Shown one piece after another: positions 8,495 through 19,206 of a DNA stretch of 64,000 nt. The first letter of the stretch is position 1. Each line of letters begins with the position of its first letter. Under the pieces are notes generated by a model. That model saw only the letters and a list, made by a program, of their open reading frames with translations, did no database searches and had not been told where the DNA came from. Where the stretch lies: positions 97,126-161,125 of the forward strand of contig NZ_FMXR01000010.1 of assembly GCF_900104415.1 (NCBI RefSeq). The letters run 5' to 3'. A program made the position numbers and the translations under genes. Source of the DNA: Eubacterium oxidoreducens (lineage in GTDB: Bacteria; Bacillota; Clostridia; Lachnospirales; Lachnospiraceae).

Positions 8495-10948
8495 TTAATC
8501 TCTGTTTTTTAAGACTTCATTAGGTTCCACTTTAGCCAAGCGTCTCATCAGCAATACATTTGTCAGAAAATAACACCCAATGACAAACACATAGATGAGT
8601 GGATACATCCACCAATAAAAAGAGTAATTCGCTCCAATTGCAACATTAGAAACAAAATATGGATAGATAAGATCCATAACCTTTTTTGATACCGGAATGC
8701 AGATAAGTGCTCCGATTGCAATAATAAGAAAATTTCCGTTTAAATACAGTTTTCGAATCTCTCTCTTGCGAAATCCAAAAATCTTCACAAGCGCGATGCT
8801 GTACGAAGAACGATCAATCATAACCTTCATCATCAAATACATAACGAGTACAAAGATTATGACTGCCACAATACACATTACATAAATCATTCCGCTCATC
8901 AGGTTCAAAAAGACCAAGGCGCTCTTCTCCACATCATCCTTTGTCGCAACAGAATAGATTCTGCCCGATTCAATATCCAGTTCTTCATCGGAGAACAAGA
9001 TATTATAATCATCTTCTTGTGCTTCAAATAACTCCCTTGCATCATCAATATTCATCACCGCAAAAAATCCTGACGAATATTCAAATATATCAGTTACGGT
9101 AAATGCATACTTACGGTCATTCCCATCATCGTCGAGTACCAATTCGTCTCCGACGTCAACTCCGTACTTGGTTGCCATAGCATCAGAGATGGCAATCTGA
9201 TTCGTACCTTCTCCCACTTCTACGTCAAAATAGCTAAAGTCATCATTTACGCCAAGGATCGTCACATCAAAATGATAGCCAAAACATTCCTTTGAAAGCG
9301 ATACGCCATATGCTTCTTGTGCATTTTGTGGCACTTCTTCTTGCGGATACTTTAAAGTATACATGTAAGAATATTTTGTATCTGTTACTGAATTCTCACA
9401 CAAATGCAAGCACAGCATCAAACAATTCACGCCCATCATTGCCAGCAACAGCGAAATAAACATTCCAAACATAACCGCTACATAAGAACGCGACTCCCGT
9501 AGAATCTGCCGGATGCAAAACTTCTTTAAAAACTTCATATCACCAAGCTGAATGCTTGCAATTCTTCCTTGTTTTTGCTCATTTTTAAGAAGCGAAAGCG
9601 CTGTCCTTTTAAGACGTTTTTGAATCACTAAAACATTTACGATTAAAGCCACAATCGGCGGCATGATAACGCCATAGATAAGAAGCCCTGCCGATAATGA
9701 CGGTTCCAAATCCGGGACAGAATAATAAGCATAAGTATCCGCCATCTGTGTCGTAATTCCCCACTTTGAGTAGCCAATCAACGTTCCAATCAATCCGGCC
9801 GCAAAAGTTACAATCGTAGGAAGCATAATGTAATGCACAATCAGTTCTCTTCGTTTCACTCCGAGCGAATACATAGCACCGATAACTTGCGACTCCGAAT
9901 CAATCTGATGAACTACAAATACCGAAATTACAAAGGTAAACAAAACAATTATGATAACGCCGATTACCACCCCGGAAGAATAATTAACAGACAGATCTGA
10001 TGCTGCCGCATAGATTCTCGGATTGTTTTCCGCTTTCACGAAGGCTGTCAGGTCTGACAACTCTCCATCAGTACTCTCCTCAATCTCTGACTTATTCTTC
10101 GAAAATTCGCTAACACCTTCCGCTAATTCATCCGCTCCTTCTTGTGCATCTTCGACACCTTTTGTATATTCTTCGATACCATCTTTATACTCTTTGAGTT
10201 CCTTTGCTGTTCCACACATACGATCATAATATTCTCGGAAATATTCATCATCCACATCATCTGCATTCAGCTCAAAATCCTTAAGAATTGATTTTAATTC
10301 TTTATCAGTCAGCTCATCACCAAGCAGATAACTATATTGATACGTTTCTGATGTCACAGCCTGATTCGTTGCAAATAATTGTTCGTAAGTTTCATCGTTT
10401 ACAAACGCGATACCAAACTCATCCGAATCCACGCCTACATCACCGGGCGTTTGAAGTACCGATTCATAATCCGGGCTTGATCCGATTCCCGACACCGTAA
10501 GAGTAACATCTGCAATTATAATACGATCGCCTACTTCAAAACCATTTTCTTCGGCGAATCTTTTTTCCAGAACAATTTGATTATTTTCCTCCGACGACGT
10601 TCCCTCATCGATATTCACAAGATCGATTTTCTTTCGATTCTTAAATATCCGAAGCTGCGTCTGATCATCCACATCATAATCCTGATAAAAACACTCTTCA
10701 ATCGTTGCTCCGGCCTCGGTCAGCGTTTGATATTGCGCATCATCAAGTGGCACAAACAGCTCAAAATATCCATCTTCCACATGATTGTCCTCAGCTAGTC
10801 TATGCGTTCCATTTATAATAACCTGTGCTGCACCTACCACTGAAATAACCAGATACATGCTAAGTAAAATCATAAAACCAAGTGCCAGATATCGCGCCGC
10901 ATGTCGTTTCAAATCTCGTATCACTCTTTTTAACAATAATTTTTGCAT
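8495..10948 (-). CDS. FtsX-like ABC transporter permease
   Basis: An 817-residue permease with an N-terminal membrane segment, a large extracytoplasmic region, and two FtsX-type transmembrane blocks (about residues 340-470 and 690-810). A charged, probably coiled-coil stretch rich in EEYTKG/AEGVSEF repeats lies near residues 270-310, before the first block. It resembles LolCDE/MacB-type or peptide-sensing permeases that work mechanically instead of translocating solute. I chose the ATG at 10948 because GGAGG lies upstream; it follows the ATPase stop by one base, so the two form one transporter. Confidence 0.88.
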   Translation of the reverse strand: MQKLLLKRVIRDLKRHAARYLALGFMILLSMYLVISVVGAAQVIINGTHRLAEDNHVEDGYFELFVPLDDAQYQTLTEAGATIEECFYQDYDVDDQTQLRIFKNRKKIDLVNIDEGTSSEENNQIVLEKRFAEENGFEVGDRIIIADVTLTVSGIGSSPDYESVLQTPGDVGVDSDEFGIAFVNDETYEQLFATNQAVTSETYQYSYLLGDELTDKELKSILKDFELNADDVDDEYFREYYDRMCGTAKELKEYKDGIEEYTKGVEDAQEGADELAEGVSEFSKNKSEIEESTDGELSDLTAFVKAENNPRIYAAASDLSVNYSSGVVIGVIIIVLFTFVISVFVVHQIDSESQVIGAMYSLGVKRRELIVHYIMLPTIVTFAAGLIGTLIGYSKWGITTQMADTYAYYSVPDLEPSLSAGLLIYGVIMPPIVALIVNVLVIQKRLKRTALSLLKNEQKQGRIASIQLGDMKFLKKFCIRQILRESRSYVAVMFGMFISLLLAMMGVNCLMLCLHLCENSVTDTKYSYMYTLKYPQEEVPQNAQEAYGVSLSKECFGYHFDVTILGVNDDFSYFDVEVGEGTNQIAISDAMATKYGVDVGDELVLDDDGNDRKYAFTVTDIFEYSSGFFAVMNIDDARELFEAQEDDYNILFSDEELDIESGRIYSVATKDDVEKSALVFLNLMSGMIYVMCIVAVIIFVLVMYLMMKVMIDRSSYSIALVKIFGFRKREIRKLYLNGNFLIIAIGALICIPVSKKVMDLIYPYFVSNVAIGANYSFYWWMYPLIYVFVIGCYFLTNVLLMRRLAKVEPNEVLKNRD

Positions 10949-10949
10949 C

Positions 10950-11651
10950 TTACAAATCCTCCAACTGCGCTGCCGGAATCTTTGTTTCATTGCGATAATC
11001 CTGCTTAATCACTCCGTCTTTTACAACAATCACCTGATCCATCATATTCTTAATGACATTATTATGTGTCACGATCAGCATTGTCGTTTTATAAGTCTGA
11101 TTAATCTGTTCAAGTAATATCAAGATTTCTTTCGACGTCTTCGAATCCAATGCTCCTGTCGGTTCATCACAAAGTAATAGCTTTGGATTTTTAATCAAAG
11201 CTCTTGCAATTGCGCATCTTTGTTGTTGTCCTCCGGATAATTGAGACGGAAATTTGTTCTCGTGTTCTTTCAGCCCCAAAACCTGCAATAGTTCTTCCAT
11301 GTCCAAGGGTGATTTTGTCAAATATTTACACGCTTCAATGTTTTCTTTCACCGTAAGATTTGGAATCAAATTATAAAACTGGAAAATAAATCCTAGATAT
11401 TCACGACGATAATCCGACAGTTTTTCTGTCTTAAGTCCTACGATATCCTTTCCATCAATCATAATTTTTCCGCTATCTACCTGATCTAGACCTCCTACGC
11501 AGTTAAGCAAAGTTGATTTTCCCGATCCGCTAGTCCCCTGAATCGAGACCATATCCCCTTGTTTAATGCTTGTAGTAATCCCCTTTAGCACTTGTGTGTA
11601 ACTGCCGCCTTCGCCATAGCTTTTCTTCACATCTTCAATCTGAATATACAT
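10950..11651 (-). CDS. ABC transporter ATP-binding protein (MacB/LolD type)
   Basis: A 233-residue ATPase with Walker A GTSGSGKSTLLN near residue 39, signature LSGGQQQRCAIARAL, Walker B LLLCDEPTGALD, and a switch histidine in VTHN. The YLGFIFQFYNLIPNLTV Q-loop is characteristic of the LolD/MacB/FtsE group that pairs with FtsX-like permeases. It is immediately upstream of the permease gene. The pair may serve envelope stress or antimicrobial peptide response, but no two-component regulator lies beside it. Confidence 0.93.
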   Translation of the reverse strand: MYIQIEDVKKSYGEGGSYTQVLKGITTSIKQGDMVSIQGTSGSGKSTLLNCVGGLDQVDSGKIMIDGKDIVGLKTEKLSDYRREYLGFIFQFYNLIPNLTVKENIEACKYLTKSPLDMEELLQVLGLKEHENKFPSQLSGGQQQRCAIARALIKNPKLLLCDEPTGALDSKTSKEILILLEQINQTYKTTMLIVTHNNVIKNMMDQVIVVKDGVIKQDYRNETKIPAAQLEDL

Positions 11652-11761
11652 TCTAAACCTCCTTATCTCGTTACCATCTTTTGCTTTTTATGTCGAATTT
11701 TGGTTAGTTATGTATACCTTATATTATTTAAGCACAAATTATTAGTCTTTACAACCTATTC

Positions 11762-11805
11762 CAAATCAAAAAAAGGAACCTTTCGGCAAAACCGAAAAGT
11801 TCCTT
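11762..11805 (-). terminator. Terminator of the pta-ackA operon
   Basis: A 14 bp stem with one mismatch (11773-11786 with 11792-11805, loop CAAAA) precedes a T run on the minus strand, 17 bp after the ackA stop. Confidence 0.9.
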
Positions 11806-11821
11806 GTTCATTCAGTCATTA

Positions 11822-13012
11822 TTATTTTACAAGTGCTACTGTTTCTCTTGCGATTGCAAGTTCTTCGTTAGTCGGAATGATAGCAACCTTAACCTTAGAA
11901 TCAGGTGTAGAAATTACTAAGTCCTTACCACGATTTCCATTTGCTTCTTCATCAAGAGTAATACCAAGATATCCAAGATAAGAAACAACTTTCTTACGTA
12001 CAAGCGGAGCATTTTCTCCGATACCAGCTGTAAATGCGATAGCATCTACACCGTTTAATGCTGCTACGTAAGAACCAATGTACTTAGCTACACGATAGCT
12101 GAACACTTCAATTGCAGCTTCGCAAAGCTTATTACCATCGTTCATTCCCTCTTCAAGATCACGGAAGTCAGAAGATACCTTAGAGATACCCTGAACACCT
12201 GATTTTTTATTCAGTACGTTCATAACGCCTGCGATATCAAGACCTTCTTTGTTAGCGATGAATTCCATGATTGCAGGATCGATATCACCGGAACGTGTTC
12301 CCATTACAAGACCTTCAAGTGGAGTAAGACCCATTGAAGTATCGATACACTTGCCGTTTAATACAGCAGAGATAGATGCACCATTTCCTAAGTGAGCAAC
12401 GATAATCTTAGAGTTGTTAATGTCCATGTTAAGGAATTCAGCAATGTGCTTAGATACGAAGCTGTGGCTTGTACCGTGGAATCCGTAACGACGAACCTTA
12501 TACTTTTCATAATACTCATATGGAAGTCCATATAAATAAGCTTTTTCAGGCATTGTCTGATGGAAAGCTGTATCGAATACACCTACCATAGGTACGTTAG
12601 GCATTAACTCTTTACAAGCATTGATTCCGATTAAGTTAGCAGGGTTGTGAAGTGGTGCAAGATCATTACACTCTTCTACTGCCTTAAGCATCTCATCATC
12701 AATAATAGCTGAGCTTGCAAACTTCTCTCCACCATGGACGATTCTGTGTCCTACAGCGTCTACCTCAGAAAGATCCTTGATAGCACCTGTCTTATCATTG
12801 GTAAGAGCATCAAGAACAAGCTGAATAGCCTCTTTGTGTGTTGGCATAGCAGGTGTTGTAACTTCCTTATCAAGACCTGCCTTCTGATATGTCAAAGAAC
12901 CATCGATTCCGATTCTTTCGCAAAGTCCTTTTGCCAATACTTCTTCTGTGTCAGAATTGATCAGCTGGTACTTCAGTGATGAAGAACCACAGTTGATTAC
13001 TAATACGTTCAT
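11822..13012 (-). CDS. ackA: Acetate kinase
   Basis: A 396-residue acetate kinase making ATP and acetate from acetyl phosphate. It begins [17 protein letters not shown] (phosphate-binding loop), contains [20 protein letters not shown] and the [10 protein letters not shown] signature, and ends with [10 protein letters not shown]. Family length is about 400 residues. It follows pta in one operon ended by a strong terminator; together they give the fermentative acetate branch. A GC-rich hairpin lies in the 88 bp between the two genes. Confidence 0.97.
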   Translation of the reverse strand: MNVLVINCGSSSLKYQLINSDTEEVLAKGLCERIGIDGSLTYQKAGLDKEVTTPAMPTHKEAIQLVLDALTNDKTGAIKDLSEVDAVGHRIVHGGEKFASSAIIDDEMLKAVEECNDLAPLHNPANLIGINACKELMPNVPMVGVFDTAFHQTMPEKAYLYGLPYEYYEKYKVRRYGFHGTSHSFVSKHIAEFLNMDINNSKIIVAHLGNGASISAVLNGKCIDTSMGLTPLEGLVMGTRSGDIDPAIMEFIANKEGLDIAGVMNVLNKKSGVQGISKVSSDFRDLEEGMNDGNKLCEAAIEVFSYRVAKYIGSYVAALNGVDAIAFTAGIGENAPLVRKKVVSYLGYLGITLDEEANGNRGKDLVISTPDSKVKVAIIPTNEELAIARETVALVK

Positions 13013-13053
13013 TCTAATTTCTCCTTAAATATTATTTAGTTTATAACCGTCAA

Positions 13054-13078
13054 TTCCCCGCAACAAAAATGCGGGGAA
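13054..13078. other. Hairpin between pta and ackA without a T tract
   Basis: TTCCCCGCA (13054-13062) pairs perfectly with TGCGGGGAA (13070-13078) around a 7-base loop. No T run follows on either strand, so it is not a standard terminator. It may be a processing or stabilising hairpin that sets relative pta and ackA levels; this role is inferred. Confidence 0.6.
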
Positions 13079-13099
13079 ATTCGTTCCTATTATGAATTA

Positions 13100-14104
13100 T
13101 TATTTAGAAAGCTGAGCCTGAAGAGCTGTAAGTGCTACAACACCTACGATATCCTCAGCAAAGCAACCTCTGGAAAGATCGTTAACAGGAGCAGCGATAC
13201 CCTGAAGCACAGGACCATAAGCTTCTGCCTTAGCAAATCTTTGAACAAGCTTGTATCCGATATTACCTGCATCAATGTTAGGGAATACTAATACGTTAGC
13301 ATGTCCTGCAACCTTGCTGTTAGGAGCTTTAAGTTCTCCAACAGAAGGAACAATTGCAGCATCTAACTGAAGCTCTCCATCAAGGTCAAGTGATGGATAT
13401 TCCTCCTTAGCAATATCTACTGCATTGTGTACCTTATCTACAAGATCATGCTTAGCAGATCCCATTGTTGAGTGTGAAAGGAATGCAATCTTAGGATCTG
13501 CACCAACGAAAGTCTTAAAGCTTTCTGCACAGCTTCCTGCAATTGTTGCTAACTCTTCAGATGAAGGATCCTGGCAAAGAGCACAGTCAGCGAACATCAA
13601 TACGCCATCAGCGCCATATTCCTTAGTAGGTGTATCAAGAATAAAGAAAGAAGATACCATCTTTGTTCCCGGTGCTGTCTTTAAGATCTGAAGAGCAGGT
13701 CTTAAAATATCTGCTGTTGAGTGGCAAGCTCCGGATACAAGTCCGTCTGCATCACCCATCTTTAACATCAAAATACCAAATGTTGGATAATCATTCAGTA
13801 AAATTTCTCTAGCTTTTTCTTCTGTCATGCCTTTTTTAGCACGCAGTTCTGTAAGTTTTGCAACATAAGCATCCAGCTTATCAGAAGTTGCAGGATCAAC
13901 TGTCTTAACGCCTGTAAGATCAACGCCCAGTTTCTTCGCTCTATCAGCGATCACATCTTGCGCACCAATCATTACAAGATCTGCAATTCCTTCTTTCATT
14001 GTCTGTTCAGCAGCGAAATAAGTTCTATCGTCTTCTGATTCAGGTAAGATGATTAATTTCTTCTCTGCTTTAGCTTTTGCTTTTACTTCATCAATAAATG
14101 CCAT
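13100..14104 (-). CDS. pta: Phosphate acetyltransferase
   Basis: A 334-residue short-form phosphotransacetylase converting acetyl-CoA and phosphate to acetyl phosphate. Motifs include the N-terminal IILPESEDDRT, GDADGLVSGACHSTADILRPALQ and PNIDAGNIGYKLVQR. There is no N-terminal regulatory DRTGG domain, as usual for Gram-positive Pta. I chose the ATG at 14104, preceded by GAAGGAG; an upstream in-frame ATG at 14143 lacks a site. It is co-transcribed with ackA. Confidence 0.96.
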   Translation of the reverse strand: MAFIDEVKAKAKAEKKLIILPESEDDRTYFAAEQTMKEGIADLVMIGAQDVIADRAKKLGVDLTGVKTVDPATSDKLDAYVAKLTELRAKKGMTEEKAREILLNDYPTFGILMLKMGDADGLVSGACHSTADILRPALQILKTAPGTKMVSSFFILDTPTKEYGADGVLMFADCALCQDPSSEELATIAGSCAESFKTFVGADPKIAFLSHSTMGSAKHDLVDKVHNAVDIAKEEYPSLDLDGELQLDAAIVPSVGELKAPNSKVAGHANVLVFPNIDAGNIGYKLVQRFAKAEAYGPVLQGIAAPVNDLSRGCFAEDIVGVVALTALQAQLSK

Positions 14105-14163
14105 TTTAATTTCTCCTTCCAAAGAAAGTTTTATTTTGTCCATTTCATAGTCAGACCATTAAC

Positions 14164-14192
14164 ATTATATACCTTAAAAATATTTGCGACAA
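14164..14192 (-). promoter_or_regulatory. Promoter of pta-ackA
   Basis: On the minus strand TTGTCG (14187-14192) and TATAAT (14164-14169) are spaced by 17 bases, about 60 bp before the pta start. Confidence 0.7.
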
Positions 14193-14309
14193 GTCTCTAA
14201 CTTCGTTAGTTTTATATCAAAGTATTCTCACCATACACATGACTTGAGTATTCAATTTTCCTATTATAAAATAAGAGACATATTACAATTACTATGGAGG
14301 AAATACACT

Positions 14310-15542
14310 TTGAAATATGCTGCGATTATCTGTGAATACAACCCTTTTCACAATGGACATCAATATCAAATTGCATATATAAAAGAACACCATCCCGACA
14401 CTAAAATTCTCGCTCTGATGAGTGGTGATTTTACACAACGTGGTGCTCCTGCTATCGTTGACAAGTTTACCCGTTGTGAAATGGCACTTCGCGGTGGCGC
14501 TGATGTGGTGCTAGAACTCCCTACATTATGGGCGACCGCATCTGCTTATGATTTTGCCAACGGCGCAATACATTTGTTAAATTCTTTGGGCTGCATAGAT
14601 TATTTGGCATTTGGTTGTGCCACTTACGATGCGTCTTTATTCAACAAATTAGCCACTATTTTGTCAGACGAACCAATCCAATATCAAGCACTGCTAAAAG
14701 AACACTTAAAAAACGGATTATCCTTTCCACTCGCAAGACAAAAAGCACTAAACCAAATGATTGGCGAAGACATTTCTTCCTATATTAATGAGCCAAATAA
14801 CCTACTTGCTCTTGAATATCTTCGCGCCCTTCTCGAAACCGGCTCTTCGATCAGGCCTGTTGTAATCACTCGAAAAGGTACCTTGCATAACAGTAATGAC
14901 TATTCCTGCGGATTTGCCTCCGGAAGTGCCATCCGAAGTGAACTCTTAAAACCGGCTCCAAATATGCAGCTTCTAAAACAGGTTCTACCAAAGGATTCGT
15001 TTAAGATTCTTAACACTTGTATGAAAGACAACCTGCTTTTATGTGAAGATGATTTTAGCCATGTTCTCTCCTATGCACTCACCTGTGCAAGCAATACACA
15101 ATTACAGGAAACAGACGGAATTGACCACGATCTTGCCGATCGTATTCAAAATCTGCGGACTTCTTTTTCCTCCTGGAGTTCTTTTTGCGAGCTTTTAAAA
15201 ACAAAGAATTATACCTATACCAGAATCAGTCGTACTATGACACATCTGCTTTTATCTCAGACAGATAAACTGATAACTTTTGCAAAGGAACATAATTATT
15301 GTCCTTACTGCCGGATACTTGGATGTAGGCAAAGCCAAACGAGCATTATAAAAACACTAAAAATTCATTCTAAGATTCCAATCATAGACCGACTAAGCAT
15401 GGCCAGGAAACTCAACGATCCGGCCTGTACCAAAGTACTGTCTCACGATATTTTTGCCTCAGATATTTATCGAAATGCACAAAGAATTCTCAGTAATAAG
15501 GACATTCTTATTGAATATCAACGAGGTCTGACTTTGATTTGA
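14310..15542 (+). CDS. tmcAL: tRNA(Met) cytidine acetate ligase TmcAL
   Basis: A 410-residue nucleotidyltransferase-superfamily protein with CEYNPFHNGHQYQI near the N-terminus (the HxGH nucleotide-binding motif) followed by MSGDFTQRGAP. TmcAL uses ATP and acetate to acetylate the wobble cytidine of elongator tRNA(Met). I chose the TTG at 14310, preceded by GGAGG nine bases upstream, because the family begins with MKYAAIICEYNPFHNGH-like sequence. A longer in-frame ORF from 14184 adds unrelated residues. It is divergent from pta, and its acetate use fits that neighbour. Confidence 0.9.
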   Translation: MKYAAIICEYNPFHNGHQYQIAYIKEHHPDTKILALMSGDFTQRGAPAIVDKFTRCEMALRGGADVVLELPTLWATASAYDFANGAIHLLNSLGCIDYLAFGCATYDASLFNKLATILSDEPIQYQALLKEHLKNGLSFPLARQKALNQMIGEDISSYINEPNNLLALEYLRALLETGSSIRPVVITRKGTLHNSNDYSCGFASGSAIRSELLKPAPNMQLLKQVLPKDSFKILNTCMKDNLLLCEDDFSHVLSYALTCASNTQLQETDGIDHDLADRIQNLRTSFSSWSSFCELLKTKNYTYTRISRTMTHLLLSQTDKLITFAKEHNYCPYCRILGCRQSQTSIIKTLKIHSKIPIIDRLSMARKLNDPACTKVLSHDIFASDIYRNAQRILSNKDILIEYQRGLTLI

Positions 15543-15647
15543 ATCGATACTTGAAAACGAAGATTGATTATCATATACTTAACATGATACTTTATGCGAC
15601 TAAACTGTCGTAAATACGATAATAATAAAGAGGAGAGGTATCAAATC

Positions 15648-18600
15648 ATGAACCAACAGATTAAACCATTCAAGAAGGTACTTGTTGCAAACCGAGGAGA
15701 AATTGCAATTCGTGTCTTTAGAGCACTCAATGAATTGGGCATTAAGACGGTCAGTATCTATTCGAAAGAAGATAAATACTCCATCTTCCGTTCTAAAGCT
15801 GATGAGTCTTACCAATTGAATCCGGAGAAGGGACCTATCGATGCTTATTTGGATGTAGATACAATTATTGACATCGCACTTTCATGCGGTGCTGATGCAA
15901 TCCATCCCGGCTACGGTTTCCTATCAGAGAATCCGGATTTTGTAAATGCCTGCGAGCGCAACGGTATTGTTTTCATCGGTCCATCTGCAGAATTGATGAA
16001 TGCTATGGGTGACAAGATTTCATCCAAACAGATGGCTATCAAAGCTGATGTTCCAATCATCCCTGGCGTTGATTATGCTATCCATGATGCAGAAACCGTT
16101 GTAAAGGTTGCTGATGAAATCGGCTATCCTGTTATGTTAAAAGCTTCCAACGGTGGTGGCGGTCGCGGAATGCGTATCGTAAATCGTCGCGAAGATATGT
16201 TAAAAGAATTTGAAGAAGCAAAAGCTGAGTCCAAAAAGGCATTCGGTGATGACAAAATCTTCATCGAAAAATATTTACGTGGGCCAAAGCATATTGAGGT
16301 TCAGATTTTAGGAGATAACTACGGCAACATTGTTCACTTATACGATCGTGACTGCTCTGTACAGCGTCGTCATCAAAAGGTTGTTGAGTACGCTCCTGCT
16401 TTCTCCATTCCTGATAATACACGTCAACTGATTTTTGAAAGTTCTATTCGACTTGCAAAAGAAGTTGGATACCGAAATGCCGGTACTTTAGAATTCTTAG
16501 TTGATGCCGATAACAATGCATACTTTATCGAGATGAACCCACGTATCCAGGTTGAACACACAGTATCTGAAATGATTACAGGTATTGATATTGTACAGGC
16601 TCAGATTTTGGTTGCTGAGGGATACCCTCTTGATTCAGAAGAGATTGCCATCCCAAACCAGGAATCTGTTCATTGTACAGGATATTCCATCCAGACTCGT
16701 GTTACTACCGAAGATCCAATGAACAACTTCTTGCCTGATACCGGTACGATTTCCGTTTACCGTACAGGTTCCGGTAATGGTATCCGTCTTGATGGTGGCA
16801 ATGCTCATACAGGTGGCAAGATCTTACCTTACTATGATTCTTTATTGGTTAAGGCAATTTCCCATGACCGTACTTTCGAAGGTGCTGTTCGCAAATCCCT
16901 TCGTGCAATGAAAGAAATGCGTATTCGTGGTGTAAAAACAAACATTCCATTCTTAATCAATGTACTGAATCACGAAGTATTCAAAAGCGGTAAATGTTAT
17001 ACTACATTCATTGAGGATACCCCTGAACTGTTCAATCTTGAAATGAGTCAGGACCGTGCAACCAAGAATGTAGAATTCATTGGTAATCGTATTGTTAACA
17101 CAAACGATGGCAAAAAACCGCATTATGATAATCGTGTTCTTCCTATCTATGATGCTTCTAAACCAATCTCAGGTGCTCGTGATGAGTTCTTAAAGTTAGG
17201 CGCAGAGGCGTTTACACAAAAGATTTTAAAAGAAGACAAACTCTATGTAACCGATACAACGATGCGTGACGCACAGCAATCACTGATGGCTACACGTATG
17301 AGAAGCAAGGATTTATGTGGCGCTGCTTATGCTACCAATGCTTTTATGCAGAATGCATTTTCTGTTGAAGCTTGGGGAGGTGCAACATTTGATACTGCAT
17401 ATCGTTTCCTTAAAGAATCACCTTGGAAGAGACTTGATCTTCTTCGTGAACGTATGCCAAATACATTGATTCAGATGTTACTTCGTGCATCAAATGCAGT
17501 TGGTTACAGTAACTATCCGGATAATGTGGTACAAGAATTTATTAAACTTGCTGCCAACCATGGTATTGACGTCTTCCGTATCTTCGATTCTCTCAACTGG
17601 GTTGAGAACATGAAGATGCCTATCGAAGAAGCATTAAAGACCGGCAAGATTGTAGAAGGTACCATCTGCTATACAGGAGATATTACAAGTCCTGATGAAA
17701 CCAAATATACTCTTGATTACTATGTGAAGAAAGCAGTTGAACTTGAGTCATTAGGTTGTCATACTCTTGCTATCAAAGATATGGCCGGTCTGCTTAAACC
17801 GTATGCCGCTAAAGAATTAATTGGAGCACTGAAGAAAGAACTTCATATTCCTCTTCACCTTCATACACATGACTCTACAGGTGCAGGCGTTGCCACTGTT
17901 CTTTCAGCAGCTGAAGCCGGTGTTGATATTGCCGATCTTGCAATTGAGTCAATGAGTACTCTTACCTCACAGCCTTCTATGAATGCTGTCGTTGAAGCGC
18001 TCAAAGGAACCAAGAGAGATACTGGTCTTAACTTTGACGACTTAAGCGAACTTAGCCGCTACTATGGTCGCGTTCGTAAAGTTTATCAAAGTTTTGAAGC
18101 TGATATCAACTCTCCTAACGCCGACATCTATAAATATGAAATTCCTGGCGGACAGTATTCAAACCTTTCTGCTCAGGCAAAATCCATGGGTGCCACTGAA
18201 AAAGATTTCGAAAAAATCAAAGCGCTTTACAAAGATGCAAATGAATTGCTCGGAAATATTGTTAAGGTTACACCTACTTCCAAAGCAGTTGGTGATCTTG
18301 CAATCTTTATGTATAATAACAACTTAACAAAAGAAAACATCTTAACCGATGGTGCAGCTCTTGCTTATCCTGACTCTGTAGTTTCTTACTTCCAGGGTAT
18401 GATGGGACAACCAGATGGTGGATTCCCTAAGGATCTTCAAAAGATTGTATTAAAGGATATCAAGCCACTTACGGAAAGACCTGGTAAATTATTACCTCCT
18501 GCTGACTTTGATGCTATCAGAAAGCATCTTGCAAGCATCTCTATCTTTGATGAACTGGATCGCTCATCACAGGAGATTATGGAAATCAGTTATGCTCTGT

Positions 18601-19118
18601 ATCCAAAGGTTTATGATGAATATCAGGAACATTATCAAGCTTATAATGACGTTAGCCGTCTTGAGTCACATGTATACTTCTTTGGTCTTGCTAAGGGCGA
18701 AGAAACAACACTTAACATTGGCGATGGTAAGCTATTAATTATTAAATTCATAGAGATGGGTGACCCTGATGATGAAGGTTACAGAACTCTTGAGTTTGAA
18801 GTCAATGGATGCATGCGTCAGGTAAGAATTCTTGATGAAAAACTTGAAGTAAAATCAGACAGCCATCTTAAAGCTGATAAGAACAACCCGGCACACCTTG
18901 GTTCTTCTATCCCTGGTACTGTTGGAAAAGTTCTTGTTAAGGAAGGCGATGAAATCACCGTCAACATGCCTCTTATGACTGTAGAAGCCATGAAGATGGA
19001 AACAACTGTTGTTGCAACAGTTAACGGAAAGGTTGATAAGATTTACGTCGAAGCAGGCGATAGCGTACATCAGGAAGATCTGCTTATTTCTTTCATAATT
19101 GATGAAGACGCTGAATAA
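15648..19118 (+). CDS. pyc: Pyruvate carboxylase
   Basis: A 1,156-residue biotin enzyme that carboxylates pyruvate to oxaloacetate. Residues 1-450 are the biotin carboxylase ATP-grasp (KVLVANRGEIAIRVFRA, GGGGRGMRIV, EMNPRIQVEHTVSE). From about 540 follows the carboxyltransferase barrel (TDTTMRDAQQSLMATR, the metal-binding HLHTHDSTG). A C-terminal biotinyl domain carries the lysine in VEAMKMETT. Length fits single-chain Pyc. I chose the ATG at 15648 after AGAGGAGAGG; an in-frame ATG at 15594 lacks a site. A perfect terminator follows. Confidence 0.97.
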   Translation: MNQQIKPFKKVLVANRGEIAIRVFRALNELGIKTVSIYSKEDKYSIFRSKADESYQLNPEKGPIDAYLDVDTIIDIALSCGADAIHPGYGFLSENPDFVNACERNGIVFIGPSAELMNAMGDKISSKQMAIKADVPIIPGVDYAIHDAETVVKVADEIGYPVMLKASNGGGGRGMRIVNRREDMLKEFEEAKAESKKAFGDDKIFIEKYLRGPKHIEVQILGDNYGNIVHLYDRDCSVQRRHQKVVEYAPAFSIPDNTRQLIFESSIRLAKEVGYRNAGTLEFLVDADNNAYFIEMNPRIQVEHTVSEMITGIDIVQAQILVAEGYPLDSEEIAIPNQESVHCTGYSIQTRVTTEDPMNNFLPDTGTISVYRTGSGNGIRLDGGNAHTGGKILPYYDSLLVKAISHDRTFEGAVRKSLRAMKEMRIRGVKTNIPFLINVLNHEVFKSGKCYTTFIEDTPELFNLEMSQDRATKNVEFIGNRIVNTNDGKKPHYDNRVLPIYDASKPISGARDEFLKLGAEAFTQKILKEDKLYVTDTTMRDAQQSLMATRMRSKDLCGAAYATNAFMQNAFSVEAWGGATFDTAYRFLKESPWKRLDLLRERMPNTLIQMLLRASNAVGYSNYPDNVVQEFIKLAANHGIDVFRIFDSLNWVENMKMPIEEALKTGKIVEGTICYTGDITSPDETKYTLDYYVKKAVELESLGCHTLAIKDMAGLLKPYAAKELIGALKKELHIPLHLHTHDSTGAGVATVLSAAEAGVDIADLAIESMSTLTSQPSMNAVVEALKGTKRDTGLNFDDLSELSRYYGRVRKVYQSFEADINSPNADIYKYEIPGGQYSNLSAQAKSMGATEKDFEKIKALYKDANELLGNIVKVTPTSKAVGDLAIFMYNNNLTKENILTDGAALAYPDSVVSYFQGMMGQPDGGFPKDLQKIVLKDIKPLTERPGKLLPPADFDAIRKHLASISIFDELDRSSQEIMEISYALYPKVYDEYQEHYQAYNDVSRLESHVYFFGLAKGEETTLNIGDGKLLIIKFIEMGDPDDEGYRTLEFEVNGCMRQVRILDEKLEVKSDSHLKADKNNPAHLGSSIPGTVGKVLVKEGDEITVNMPLMTVEAMKMETTVVATVNGKVDKIYVEAGDSVHQEDLLISFIIDEDAE

Positions 19119-19130
19119 ACAGCTATAAAT

Positions 19131-19168
19131 AAATGCCATCATCGGTTAATCCGATGATGGCATTTTTA
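19131..19168. terminator. Bidirectional terminator between pyc and the chemotaxis receptor
   Basis: A perfect 15 bp stem (19131-19145 with 19151-19165, loop TTAAT) is followed by T residues on the plus strand. It has an A-rich start that gives T residues on the minus strand, so it can end both convergent genes. Confidence 0.93.
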
Positions 19169-19206
19169 TATGTTTCTGATATGCTTTCCATCTTTTCTTT
19201 TTATCA